Source of the DNA: JAVBNF01 sp031551725 | Lineage (GTDB): Bacteria > Bacteroidota > Bacteroidia > Bacteroidales > P3 | Direction: 5' to 3' | DNA length: 19,814 nucleotides | NCBI GenBank assembly: GCA_031551725.1 | Contig: JAVBNF010000032.1 | Location: 1-19,814, forward strand | Shown: positions 1-7,084 of the stretch, one piece after another | How positions within the stretch are numbered: the first letter of the stretch is position 1 | How the letters are laid out: every line of letters begins with the position of its first letter | Notes under the pieces: generated by a model | What the model was told of the DNA's origin: nothing | The model's input: only the letters and a program-made list of their open reading frames with translations | Databases searched by the model: none | Made by a program: the position numbers and the translations under genes

Positions 1-1
1 A

Positions 2-91
2 ATTTATTACAATCAAAATCGAAGGCATTCGACCTTGGGGAATCTGACTATCAAAGAATTTGAAAATCTAAAAACTAAAAAAGTGGCGTAA
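2..91 (+). CDS. IS3-family transposase (OrfB), C-terminal fragment cut by window edge
   Basis: The frame starting at base 2 reads 29 codons to a TAA at 89-91. It contains YYNQNRRHSTLGNLTIKEFE, which matches the end of the rve integrase domain of IS3-type transposases (family pattern YN..RRHS.LG...P..FE). In these enzymes this segment lies after the last acidic residue of the DDE site, so only the extreme C-terminus is in view. The stop is natural and the frame looks intact. Whether the whole element is functional cannot be judged, because the rest lies to the left of the window. The right terminal inverted repeat should lie between about 92 and 163, but it cannot be placed without the left end. 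Confidence 0.72.
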   Translation: MYYNQNRRHSTLGNLTIKEFENLKTKKVA

Positions 92-163
92 TCAAAAAAA
101 ATCACTTATCTTTGTGTACGGAATTTGTTACTAAGACCAGTTTCATATTTTTAGTATTTTTAA

Positions 164-1504
164 CTATTGCGTTCGAATCTCTAATTTAGAGCCTAACGCC
201 ACTTCTGTTCCCGGATATAAAACTGTTTCTTGGCTACCGATAAGAAGAAGATATGCATAATTTGTCACTTTAATTCCATTAGCAGATATATAACAGCCTT
301 CTATTATATTATTTGAAGCATAAGTTCCTGAAATGCTTTTTGTGCAAGCTGCTTTTACGGCTTTATATGCATTTAATTTACCTGCGCCCAATTGACCCGG
401 AAAAGATGAGGCATCATTAATCGGATCTGCTGTTTGTTTTAGAATAATTTCTATTTGAGCCGGTGTCAATGATGGATTAACAGCAAGCATTAAACCAATA
501 GTTCCTGCCACTATGGGAGAAGAATGAGATGTTCCATGAGCAAAACCGTAATTATTTGGATACCATGTCGCTTCAACATCATATGGAGCACAAAGATCCA
601 CATATTGATTATGAGCTGAACCTGTTGGTCCATGATTATTACTTTGACTTACTCCACTAACGACTATGACTCCCGGTATATTTGCAATATCACTATGGTA
701 TTCATAATCATTATCATTACCTGCACCGACAACGATTGTACTTCCCCCCTCTGTTATTTCTCTTGCCGCAGCTTGGGTTAACCCTGTGCCTGTCCAACTG
801 ACATTAATAATTTTTCGACCATGTTGGTAAGCTGTCCATATTGAACTCGGCAAACCGCCCATCCAGTACCCTGCAATCTTAGTGTTATATCCAATCCCAG
901 CAATACCTTTCCCATTATTAACTTCTGCAGAAACAGAACCAGCAACTCGCGTCCCATGCCCATGAATCGCTCCATTCTGCGGGTCTGAAACACTCACATA
1001 TACTAATTGATTTTTCAAATCTTCGTGTTCAGTACAAAAATCTTCATCAATAACTGCGACAACAATACTTGGATTTCCCCTTGTAATTGACCATGCACAT
1101 TTCCCTTCAATTAATTCCAGTGAATTACAACCAGACCAGCCATATAGAAAATAAGCGTCATTAACGGAAACAGGGGCCTTGCATTCCAATGGTTGAAGAT
1201 CTTCTGTTTCTATCATTTTTTCAATGTTATCATTTTGTATAAAATCCTCCCGGACCTTTCCATGTCCTTTTAGAGGGATTACATCGTAATATAACCCCAA
1301 TTCTGGATTCTTGGCATTCGGATAGGTTTGCTTGATTATAATTCCCGAATGTTTGGATTTTATTTTCTTTATCTCGGAAGATTCGGTGAAGTCTCCATTC
1401 ATTTTTTGCCATTCTTTTTTTACTTTTATTTGAAAAGCTTTTTCTTGTGCTTTCAAAGAGACACTCGAAAATCCAAGTATCAAAATTATTATTATTTGTT
1501 TCAT
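164..1504 (-). CDS. Secreted subtilisin-like serine protease (peptidase S8)
   Basis: A 446-aa exported protease. Residues 1-20 form a signal peptide (hydrophobic run, cleavage after LKAQ). The subtilase catalytic triad is visible: Asp153 in VVAVIDED, His183 in HGHGTRVAGS and Ser326 in GTSHSSP. The oxyanion Asn263 lies in VVGAGND. Residues about 21-135 are a pro-region or accessory domain. After the catalytic domain (about 145-385) comes a short C-terminal module (about 388-446) with a Gly-Cys pair (EGCYISANG), then repeated strand-forming segments. It resembles the short beta-roll ends of Bacteroidota exported proteins rather than a standard T9SS type A domain; that comparison is from memory. 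The ATG overlaps the TGA of the upstream gene (ATGA), so translation is probably coupled. All catalytic residues are present, so an active protease is expected. Confidence 0.93.
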   Translation of the reverse strand: MKQIIIILILGFSSVSLKAQEKAFQIKVKKEWQKMNGDFTESSEIKKIKSKHSGIIIKQTYPNAKNPELGLYYDVIPLKGHGKVREDFIQNDNIEKMIETEDLQPLECKAPVSVNDAYFLYGWSGCNSLELIEGKCAWSITRGNPSIVVAVIDEDFCTEHEDLKNQLVYVSVSDPQNGAIHGHGTRVAGSVSAEVNNGKGIAGIGYNTKIAGYWMGGLPSSIWTAYQHGRKIINVSWTGTGLTQAAAREITEGGSTIVVGAGNDNDYEYHSDIANIPGVIVVSGVSQSNNHGPTGSAHNQYVDLCAPYDVEATWYPNNYGFAHGTSHSSPIVAGTIGLMLAVNPSLTPAQIEIILKQTADPINDASSFPGQLGAGKLNAYKAVKAACTKSISGTYASNNIIEGCYISANGIKVTNYAYLLLIGSQETVLYPGTEVALGSKLEIRTQ

Positions 1505-2418
1505 TTAATTATTATTTTATGCGTTTCTACAAGCGCGTATTTGGGGGCTAATATTTTAACAAAATACACCCCTTGTTTTAAATTTGAGACATCTCTTGTT
1601 TCTTCACAAGCAAATCTTCCGTGCAAAACAATACGACCCTGTAAATCAATTATCTGAAAAGAATGTTTTTGCGTACCGAATGACTGTTTGCAATAAAACT
1701 TTATCATTTTATCTAATTCAGATAGCATAACCGAAAAATTATGCTCAACCATATTTTGATAAATAGATGTATTCGCATCGTAATCGCAAGGCTTTCCACT
1801 TCGGATCCAAAGCTCTGTTTTATAACTAATCTGACTATCATTATAACAACGTAATTTAGGCACGGCTTCTGGTACATAAGGCACTCCAACGATATAAATA
1901 AGATCTTGTTCGTTGCCTATTCTTTCAATATAATTGTATTGCATAGTCGCATAATTCCAAGGGGCTGTATCCAAAATAGTAGTATAAGATTTACGCAAAG
2001 AGATACCATTGTTAAAGATAGTATTTATACTGTCAATCAAACAATAACGAGGAACAACACTATCCTCTTTAGCATCTGTTTTAGTTTTAAAAGAAATCAG
2101 AACCGTATCGCCAACCTTTGCAGAAAAATCATAGATTACATGGAAGCTATCTTGAAAATAGTAATAAACTTTCTGTTTTTCTTCATACATGTATTCATTT
2201 TTTGCCTTACTCTGAAGTAACGAACACAACTTGCCATTTATTAAAGTGTCTTTTGTTACTTCATAATGTGTATATGAAGGATATTCCTGCCATGTAACAC
2301 AACCGTAATACCATTCAGCGCCTATAGGTGCCCAAGGTTGGGTCGTTTGAGAATAAATACTCATGCTTGTGCATATTAAAGCTGTTGCTAAAATTGAAAG
2401 CAGGATTGTTTTCTTCAT
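1501..2418 (-). CDS. Secreted protein with degenerate T9SS type A sorting domain
   Basis: A 305-aa exported protein. Residues 1-23 are a signal peptide (cleavage near SIYSQ). The middle (WAPIGAEWYY, then YTHYEVTKDTLINGK) has the look of a common Bacteroidota family of secreted proteins of unknown function. The last ~55 residues (IIDLQGRIV, then DVSNLKQGVYFVKI and a final KIIIK) match the pattern of a T9SS type A C-terminal sorting domain. The usual PNP motif at the start of that domain is missing, so the call is not complete. Export across the outer membrane and surface attachment or release are therefore inferred. The gene lies 18 bp downstream of the small Gly/Thr-rich gene and shares an ATGA overlap with the protease, which suggests one mRNA. 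The function of the N-terminal part is unknown. Confidence 0.82.
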   Translation of the reverse strand: MKKTILLSILATALICTSMSIYSQTTQPWAPIGAEWYYGCVTWQEYPSYTHYEVTKDTLINGKLCSLLQSKAKNEYMYEEKQKVYYYFQDSFHVIYDFSAKVGDTVLISFKTKTDAKEDSVVPRYCLIDSINTIFNNGISLRKSYTTILDTAPWNYATMQYNYIERIGNEQDLIYIVGVPYVPEAVPKLRCYNDSQISYKTELWIRSGKPCDYDANTSIYQNMVEHNFSVMLSELDKMIKFYCKQSFGTQKHSFQIIDLQGRIVLHGRFACEETRDVSNLKQGVYFVKILAPKYALVETHKIIIK

Positions 2419-2436
2419 AATGTTTTGATTTTTAAT

Positions 2437-2790
2437 TTAAACTTGGAACAAAATAATTTTTATTTTGGAATGGGCTGTTAAGTATAAGAGTACTTTGTAT
2501 TTAGAAAGCGCTTCTATACTCAACAAAGGTTTAATTGCTTGCTTTTTAATGCTTTGCAAAAGAGGCGTAGCTGTCTTTAATTTTAAAGACGTTGTGTCTG
2601 AGGGCTTAATACTATTGGTGCCCATAGAGGCACCAGTGCTACCGCCAGTTCCTGTACCCGTACCAGTACCTCCACCTGTGTTATTTTGGGCATTAGCAAA
2701 CGAATAGATGCCTAAGATTGCACCTAAAAACAAAATTTGTAGAATTGTTCTTTTTTTTATGATAAAAATGTTTTTAATATTAGTTTTCAT
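2437..2790 (-). CDS. Small exported Gly/Thr-rich protein, function unknown
   Basis: A 117-aa protein starting at the ATG at 2790. The open frame extends upstream to 2826, but the internal start gives a classical signal peptide: basic MKTNIKNIFIIKKR, hydrophobic core, cleavage after SFANA or FANAQ. After cleavage there is a low-complexity linker rich in alternating Gly and Thr (GGGTGTGTGTGG), then a basic tail of about 60 residues (KLKTATPLLQSIKKQ). I recognise no domain. It is the first gene of the minus-strand operon, 18 bp before the T9SS-type protein, and probably shares the promoter at 2881-2888. The opposite strand has an 80-codon open frame across the same bases, but it has no signal peptide or family resemblance. 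Confidence 0.6.
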   Translation of the reverse strand: MKTNIKNIFIIKKRTILQILFLGAILGIYSFANAQNNTGGGTGTGTGTGGSTGASMGTNSIKPSDTTSLKLKTATPLLQSIKKQAIKPLLSIEALSKYKVLLYLTAHSKIKIILFQV

Positions 2791-2880
2791 GTTTGTAAAA
2801 TTACAAATCGTTACTTGGTGAAACAATACATAAGTGAAATGCTGTAGGGGCGTGTTTCATAAGTGTGGGATTTAGCTTTG

Positions 2881-2888
2881 CAAATATA
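2881..2888 (-). promoter_or_regulatory. Bacteroidota -7 promoter element for the protease operon
   Basis: On the minus strand this reads TATATTTG, an exact match to the TAnnTTTG consensus. It lies about 90 bp before the start at 2790. No clear TTTG sits at the expected -33 distance, so the promoter is only half supported. Confidence 0.5.
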
Positions 2889-3186
2889 CGATTATTTTAG
2901 AATTAATACGAGTATTTAATTGGTCTTGTTTGAGTTTGTGTTTTGTACAGGCTTTTTTGTTTCATGATGACTATTTTTTGAATGAATGAACTTGTTTAAG
3001 TTGATGTAGTTAAGTGAAAATAGAAACCGATCAGTCAATGTTTAGACAGGATTTACAGGATTAACATGTTTCTTTATTTTGCCGAAGTCAAAACATCCTG
3101 TTAATCCTGTAAATCCTGTCAAGCATGATTTTATTTAAAATTATGATTATTAACTTTTAAACATTATTTTGCTGTTAAAGTAATTT
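2889..3186. other. Intergenic region between divergent operons, no gene
   Basis: Very AT-rich DNA between the minus-strand protease operon and the plus-strand ATPase gene. I find no credible coding frame. The one distinct object is the inverted repeat at 3045-3120. The right-hand side leads into the operator-like array that starts at 3187. Confidence 0.7.
3045..3120. repeat. Inverted repeat with ATCCTGT-type arms
   Basis: Two 22-bp arms (3045-3066 and 3099-3120) are perfect reverse complements: GACAGGATTTACAGGATTAA plus CA on the left, mirrored on the right. The spacer is 32 bp. Each arm itself contains a repeated ACAGGATT word. Sequences of this type recur between genes in many Bacteroidota genomes (family knowledge). 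No T-run follows, so it is not a standard intrinsic terminator, and neither flanking gene ends here. Confidence 0.85.
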
Positions 3187-3301
3187 AAAGTCCTTCGAAA
3201 AAATGTTGTCATTTCACAAAAAGTCCTTTGAAAAAGTGTTATTGTAATACAAAAAGTCGTACGACTTTTTGTAAATATTTGCATTTTTTCGAAGAACTTT
3301 G
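3187..3301. repeat. Operator-like array: two 33-bp repeats, a palindrome and an inverted copy
   Basis: Two direct copies of a 33-bp unit start at 3187 and 3220 (25 of 33 bases identical), each beginning AAAGTCCTTyGAAAAA. A third AAAGTC start falls exactly 33 bp later, at 3253, inside the perfect palindrome 3248-3273. A fourth copy lies inverted at 3282-3301: its reverse complement carries AAAGTTCTTCGAAAAAATG, which matches 18 of 19 bases of the copy at 3187-3205. The fourth copy fills the spacer between the -33 and -7 elements of the ATPase promoter. Regular spacing and overlap with the promoter suggest binding sites for a repressor. The identity of the binding protein is unknown. Confidence 0.8.
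3248..3273. promoter_or_regulatory. 26-bp perfect palindrome, candidate operator
   Basis: The centre reads AAAAAGTCGTACGACTTTTT (3251-3270), and perfect symmetry extends three more bases on each side. It ends 4 bp before the -33 TTTG at 3278. A perfect palindrome upstream of a promoter is typical of a homodimeric regulator site. It does not look like a terminator: no gene ends just before it on either strand. Confidence 0.7.
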
Positions 3302-3309
3302 TATCTTTG
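3278..3309 (+). promoter_or_regulatory. -33/-7 promoter of the AAA_14 ATPase gene
   Basis: TTTG at 3278-3281, a 20-bp spacer, then TATCTTTG at 3302-3309, which fits the Bacteroidota consensus exactly. Transcription would start near 3315, only about 10 nt before the ATG at 3325, so the mRNA would have a very short leader. Confidence 0.82.
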
Positions 3310-3324
3310 CAAAAAAAATAATGC

Positions 3325-4626
3325 ATGCAGAGAAGTATTATTGACGATTTAAAAATTTGGAAACAAAAAAAGAATCGCAAACCTCTAATTATTCAAGGTG
3401 CGCGCCAGGTGGGTAAAACATGGGTGATGAAAAACTTTGGGGAGGCGGCATACAAGAAATATGTGTATATCAACTTCGAAACAAACAAGCGTTTGGCTCA
3501 TTTGTTTATTGAAAACTATGATGTAAAGCGCATTTTGTTGGCTTTGGAAGTAGAAAGCGGCATTGACATCACGCCTAAAGACACTTTAATTATTTTTGAT
3601 GAAATACAAGAGGTGCAAGGGGGGCTGACTTCTTTAAAATATTTCTATGAAAATGCTCCCGAATATCATATTGTAGCGGGTGGGTCTTTGTTGGGAATAG
3701 CGCTGAGGTCGCAAACATCATTTCCTGTGGGGAAAGTCGATTTTATGTATTTGTATCCATTGAATTATTTGGAATATCTGGATGCGATGGGAGAGCAGAA
3801 ATTACTGAAATTGCTGAAATCACAAGATTGGGAAATGATCAAGCTGTTCAAAAATAAGTATATTGAATTGCTGCGTCAATATTATTATGTTGGCGGAATG
3901 CCGGAAGCCGTGCAATCGTTTGTGGAAGATCGCGATTTTGCCCGAGTTCGAGAGATACAACATTTTATTTTGAATGCTTACGAACAGGATTTTTCTAAAC
4001 ATGCTCCTCCGGAAATAGTCCCTCGTATTCGTATGATTTGGGATTCGATACCCTCTCAATTGGCCAAAGAAAATAAGAAATTTGTTTATGGCGTGATTAA
4101 AGAGGGCGCGCGTGCAAAAGATTATGAGCTGGCAATGCTTTGGCTGAAAGATTGTGGTTTAATTTATAAGATAAGTCGAATCAGTAAAGCGGCCATGCCT
4201 CTCAAAGCATACGAAGATGTTAATGCTTTTAAATTGTTTGTTGTTGACGTTGGTTTACTTGCGGCAAAAGGCGATATTGATGTAAGAACTTTGCTTGAAG
4301 GAAATGCTATTTTTGAAGAATTTAAAGGCGCTTTGACCGAACAATACGTGTTGCAGCAACTGAAACAATTTAAACATTTGCCCGTTTATTATTGGTCGGC
4401 CGAAAAATCGACGGCGGAAATTGACTTTGTTGTGCAGCATGAAGGTAAAGTTGTTCCTATCGAAGTAAAAGCGGAAGAAAATCTTCAGGCAAAAAGTTTG
4501 AAAGTTTTTATAGAAAAACATAAACCGGAGTCTGCCATACGTACATCAATGTCGGATTTTCGAGAAGAAGAAAAATTTGTAAATGTGCCGTTGTACGGGA
4601 TTTCCGGACTTCCGTTTATAATATAG
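3325..4626 (+). CDS. AAA_14 / DUF4143 family ATPase with C-terminal nuclease-like domain
   Basis: A 433-aa protein with full family length. Walker A is GARQVGKT (25-32) and Walker B is LIIFDEIQE (88-96). AGGSLLG follows at about 118-124, the usual sensor position. The C-terminal half is DUF4143, ending in a PD-(D/E)XK-like pattern: Glu365 and Asp367 (TAEIDFVV), then Glu380 and Lys382 (PIEVKA). Bacteroidota genomes often carry many paralogues, and their cellular role is poorly understood; proposals include stress-linked or mobile-element functions. No signal peptide or membrane segment is present, so it is cytoplasmic. It has its own strong promoter and an operator-like array just upstream, which suggests tight or self-regulated expression. 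The next gene starts 31 bp downstream with no promoter that I can see, so read-through is possible. Confidence 0.92.
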   Translation: MQRSIIDDLKIWKQKKNRKPLIIQGARQVGKTWVMKNFGEAAYKKYVYINFETNKRLAHLFIENYDVKRILLALEVESGIDITPKDTLIIFDEIQEVQGGLTSLKYFYENAPEYHIVAGGSLLGIALRSQTSFPVGKVDFMYLYPLNYLEYLDAMGEQKLLKLLKSQDWEMIKLFKNKYIELLRQYYYVGGMPEAVQSFVEDRDFARVREIQHFILNAYEQDFSKHAPPEIVPRIRMIWDSIPSQLAKENKKFVYGVIKEGARAKDYELAMLWLKDCGLIYKISRISKAAMPLKAYEDVNAFKLFVVDVGLLAAKGDIDVRTLLEGNAIFEEFKGALTEQYVLQQLKQFKHLPVYYWSAEKSTAEIDFVVQHEGKVVPIEVKAEENLQAKSLKVFIEKHKPESAIRTSMSDFREEEKFVNVPLYGISGLPFII

Positions 4627-4657
4627 TTTTTGTCAAAACACGTGAAAAATAATAAGC

Positions 4658-5374
4658 ATGTTTAAAAACACACTCACGGTACTGATGTACCACCACATAG
4701 GCCCGGTAACCGATGAAAAAGAACATCTGTTTTTCATTGATAAAAATACATTTGCCAAACAATTGGATTTTATCAAAGAAAAAGGATTTCATCCGGTATC
4801 GTTGAAAGAAGTGGAAAGCGCTTACGCAAAACGTCAAAAACTTCCCAAACGTGCTGTTTTAATTACGCTCGACGATGGTTGGGCCGATAATTATACCGAT
4901 GGTTTTGCGATCATCAAAGAGAAAAAAATTCCGGTTGTGATTTTTGTCAGCACCGGATTGGTAGAAAAAGACCCGCAAATCCTGACGTGGAATCAGATTT
5001 CGGAAATGCATTCCAGCGGACTTGTGGAATTTGCTTCGCACGGCGTGTCGCACCAAATGCTCCGCCGATTCAATAACGACGAGGCTTTTCGCGAACTTTC
5101 CGAAAGCAAAAAGATGCTCGAAGAGAGACTGAATATTGAAGTGAAAAGTTTTTGCTATCCTTTTGGTTCGTTCGACAAACGCATTCGCAACCTTATGTTT
5201 GAAGCCGGATACACGATGGATTACGGCACGCGCAAAGGCATCAACTGCTGGCCTTGGAATGCCCGCAAACCCTTGCAGCGCGCACATGTCTGGGCCGGCG
5301 AAGATTTGAAAACCTTTTATCGCGAATTGAAAACCGGTTATAAAAAATCATTTTGGAATTTATTTATCAAATAA
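4658..5374 (+). CDS. Polysaccharide deacetylase (NodB homology domain)
   Basis: A 238-aa carbohydrate esterase family 4 protein. The signature motifs are all present: TLDDG (70-74, catalytic-base Asp72 and metal-ligand Asp73), SHGVSH (127-132, metal ligands His128 and His132) and CYPFG (166-170). The early MYHHI at 10-14 is typical of the family. Such enzymes remove N- or O-acetyl groups from chitin-like, peptidoglycan or exopolysaccharide substrates; which one is unknown here. I see no signal peptide or lipobox, so it may act in the cytoplasm or be exported by an unrecognised route. It begins 31 bp after the ATPase gene and ends 6 bp before the lipoprotein gene, so it probably leads or belongs to the operon running to 7756. 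Confidence 0.9.
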   Translation: MFKNTLTVLMYHHIGPVTDEKEHLFFIDKNTFAKQLDFIKEKGFHPVSLKEVESAYAKRQKLPKRAVLITLDDGWADNYTDGFAIIKEKKIPVVIFVSTGLVEKDPQILTWNQISEMHSSGLVEFASHGVSHQMLRRFNNDEAFRELSESKKMLEERLNIEVKSFCYPFGSFDKRIRNLMFEAGYTMDYGTRKGINCWPWNARKPLQRAHVWAGEDLKTFYRELKTGYKKSFWNLFIK

Positions 5375-5380
5375 AAAATT

Positions 5381-6187
5381 ATGAAAAAACTATTTGTATG
5401 TGTGCTGGCAACTGTGGCATTGATCAGTTGTTCCGGAAATAAAAATGCTGAATTTAAACAAGAAATATTAGATAACTACAGCGGTGTTTGGGTGTCTACA
5501 AAGTATATCCAAGAAATTGAAAAAACAAAATCACCGGCGCAATGCTATCAACTGTTGAAAGGCGTTGCCGCAATGACGATCGATGATGCGGGCAATCAAG
5601 ATAGTTTGATTGTAAATATCAGCGTTAACAATCACGAAGGTTGGTTTTTTACGGCTTATTTCGAAGAAGGAAAAACAGCCCATAGCTTGAAAACCAATTT
5701 GCCCGACTATGACGATTCCACGGCATATTACGAGCTTGGATGCGAAAATATCGATAACCAACGCTTTTTGTTTTTATACCATTATGATAAAAATGGAGAA
5801 TTGAAAGACAAGGTGCAATACACGAAAGTGGCCGAAAAACCTGCAACGTCAGCCGGAAATGTTGCTTGGGGTATTGAATATGTGGTAAATGAGAAAATAT
5901 TTGCCGGTAACTATGATTTTAATGGCAAAATGATAACTTTTAATTTGGATGGAACGGTGAGTGATTTTGATAATTTCAAAAGTTATTATGTTTATACGGA
6001 TTTTGCGCTTGTTCCTTTAAATGTGGCGGATGTTGTTTGTTTTGACTTATTTACGCCACAATCGAAAGAATTTGTTTATACATTTAGCGGCGACACGCTT
6101 CATTTGTACGAAGCCATTCCGTTTGATCCGTTGGATAATGTAAAAGCCGGGAAATTATTACACACACTTGTTCGAAAAGTGCAGTAA
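5381..6187 (+). CDS. Lipoprotein of unknown function
   Basis: A 268-aa protein with a clear type II signal peptide: MKKLF, hydrophobic core, lipobox LISC with the acylated Cys17, then SGNKN. The mature part is acidic and strand-rich. Two stretches of similar style (GVWVSTKYI near the start and GNYDFNGKMITFNLDGTVSDF in the second half) hint at a calycin-like beta-barrel, but I cannot assign a family. It lies 6 bp after the deacetylase gene, and its TAA directly abuts the ATG of the esterase gene, so these are surely co-transcribed. It is probably attached to the inner or outer membrane next to the esterase's or deacetylase's substrate; this is inference only. Confidence 0.82.
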   Translation: MKKLFVCVLATVALISCSGNKNAEFKQEILDNYSGVWVSTKYIQEIEKTKSPAQCYQLLKGVAAMTIDDAGNQDSLIVNISVNNHEGWFFTAYFEEGKTAHSLKTNLPDYDDSTAYYELGCENIDNQRFLFLYHYDKNGELKDKVQYTKVAEKPATSAGNVAWGIEYVVNEKIFAGNYDFNGKMITFNLDGTVSDFDNFKSYYVYTDFALVPLNVADVVCFDLFTPQSKEFVYTFSGDTLHLYEAIPFDPLDNVKAGKLLHTLVRKVQ

Positions 6188-7084
6188 ATGGAGCTAAATG
6201 CAAAAATACTAACGGATATTCCATACAAAAGAGTTTCGCAAGAGCGAGATTTGAAATTGGATATTTATTTACCGGAAGGTGCATCAAAAGCAAAGTTTCC
6301 GGTAGTTGTTTTTTTGCATGGCGGTGGCTGGTTAGCCGGAAATAAAGAATCGATCGGAAATAGTTATAAAGTGAAGCAGCTTCAGGCTTTGATTGAAGAG
6401 GGATATGCTGTTGTTTCGGTTGAATACCGCTTGGTCAATGTTACAGATATTCATTTTCCAACACCGATTGAAGATTGTAAAGACGCGATTCGCTGGATTC
6501 GCAAAAATGCGGAAAATTATTCCCTGGATTCCCATAATATCGGCGTTTGGGGAACTTCTGCCGGAGGGCATTTGGGACTGTTGACGGCTTATTCATCCGA
6601 CGACAAATTTGAGGGTGATCCGGAATTGAAAAAATATTCGGCGCGTTTAAATTATGTGATGGATAATTTTGGCCCAACGGAATTGAATCTCTTGTTGAAG
6701 CCCGAAATATCATGGTTTTCACGATTTTTATATAAATTTTCGTCAGGCGAAAAATACGACGAATGGGCGAGTTTATTTGCCGCCCTTACCGGTTTGACGT
6801 TTAAATCGGCTAAAGAACAATTGCGCGAAGCCTGCAATTTATATTCGCCGGTAGAATATATAGGTAATCATTGCGTTCCAACGCTTGTTCATCACGGAGA
6901 TGCCGACACGCTTGTGCCCATTGAGCAATCGGAACTTTTGGTACAACGCTTGTCCGAAAAAAATATAGAACATGAATTTTATATATTCAAGGGCGCTACG
7001 CACAGTTTCAGGGATTTGAAGGAAGACGACATCCAAAAAATGGTAGCACAAACAATGACTTTTGTCAAAAAACATACGATCTAA
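6188..7084 (+). CDS. Alpha/beta-hydrolase esterase (BD-FAE / HSL-like)
   Basis: A 298-aa serine esterase. It shows the oxyanion motif HGGGW (44-48), the nucleophile elbow GTSAGG (122-127, Ser124), an acid in GDADTLVP (Asp240) and the catalytic His272 in GATHSF. This order and spacing match the BD-FAE and hormone-sensitive-lipase-like esterases, many of which remove acetyl or feruloyl groups from plant or bacterial polysaccharides. No signal peptide is visible at this start. The ATG directly follows the TAA of the lipoprotein gene, and the gene is in turn followed with no gap by mnmD. A deacetylase and an esterase in one operon suggest joint removal of ester or amide groups from a carbohydrate, but the substrate cannot be read from sequence. 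Confidence 0.9.
   Translation: MELNAKILTDIPYKRVSQERDLKLDIYLPEGASKAKFPVVVFLHGGGWLAGNKESIGNSYKVKQLQALIEEGYAVVSVEYRLVNVTDIHFPTPIEDCKDAIRWIRKNAENYSLDSHNIGVWGTSAGGHLGLLTAYSSDDKFEGDPELKKYSARLNYVMDNFGPTELNLLLKPEISWFSRFLYKFSSGEKYDEWASLFAALTGLTFKSAKEQLREACNLYSPVEYIGNHCVPTLVHHGDADTLVPIEQSELLVQRLSEKNIEHEFYIFKGATHSFRDLKEDDIQKMVAQTMTFVKKHTI

Noticed and set aside
107..114. TATCTTTG behind the transposase stop as an outward promoter
   Set aside because: It matches the -7 consensus but has no -33 partner, and it would only read against the protease gene.
2465..2707. 80-codon plus-strand frame opposite the Gly/Thr-rich gene
   Set aside because: Pro/Val text mirrors the Gly/Thr repeat of the other strand. 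The minus-strand frame has a signal peptide and fits the operon.
3187..3273. CRISPR-like array
   Set aside because: The 33-bp units are directly adjacent without unique spacers, only two full units exist, and no cas genes are near.
3150..3380. Minus-strand frame with 11-residue repeats (TTFCITITLFQ-like)
   Set aside because: The protein repeat is only the 33-bp DNA operator array read backwards. The frame overlaps the ATPase promoter and start.
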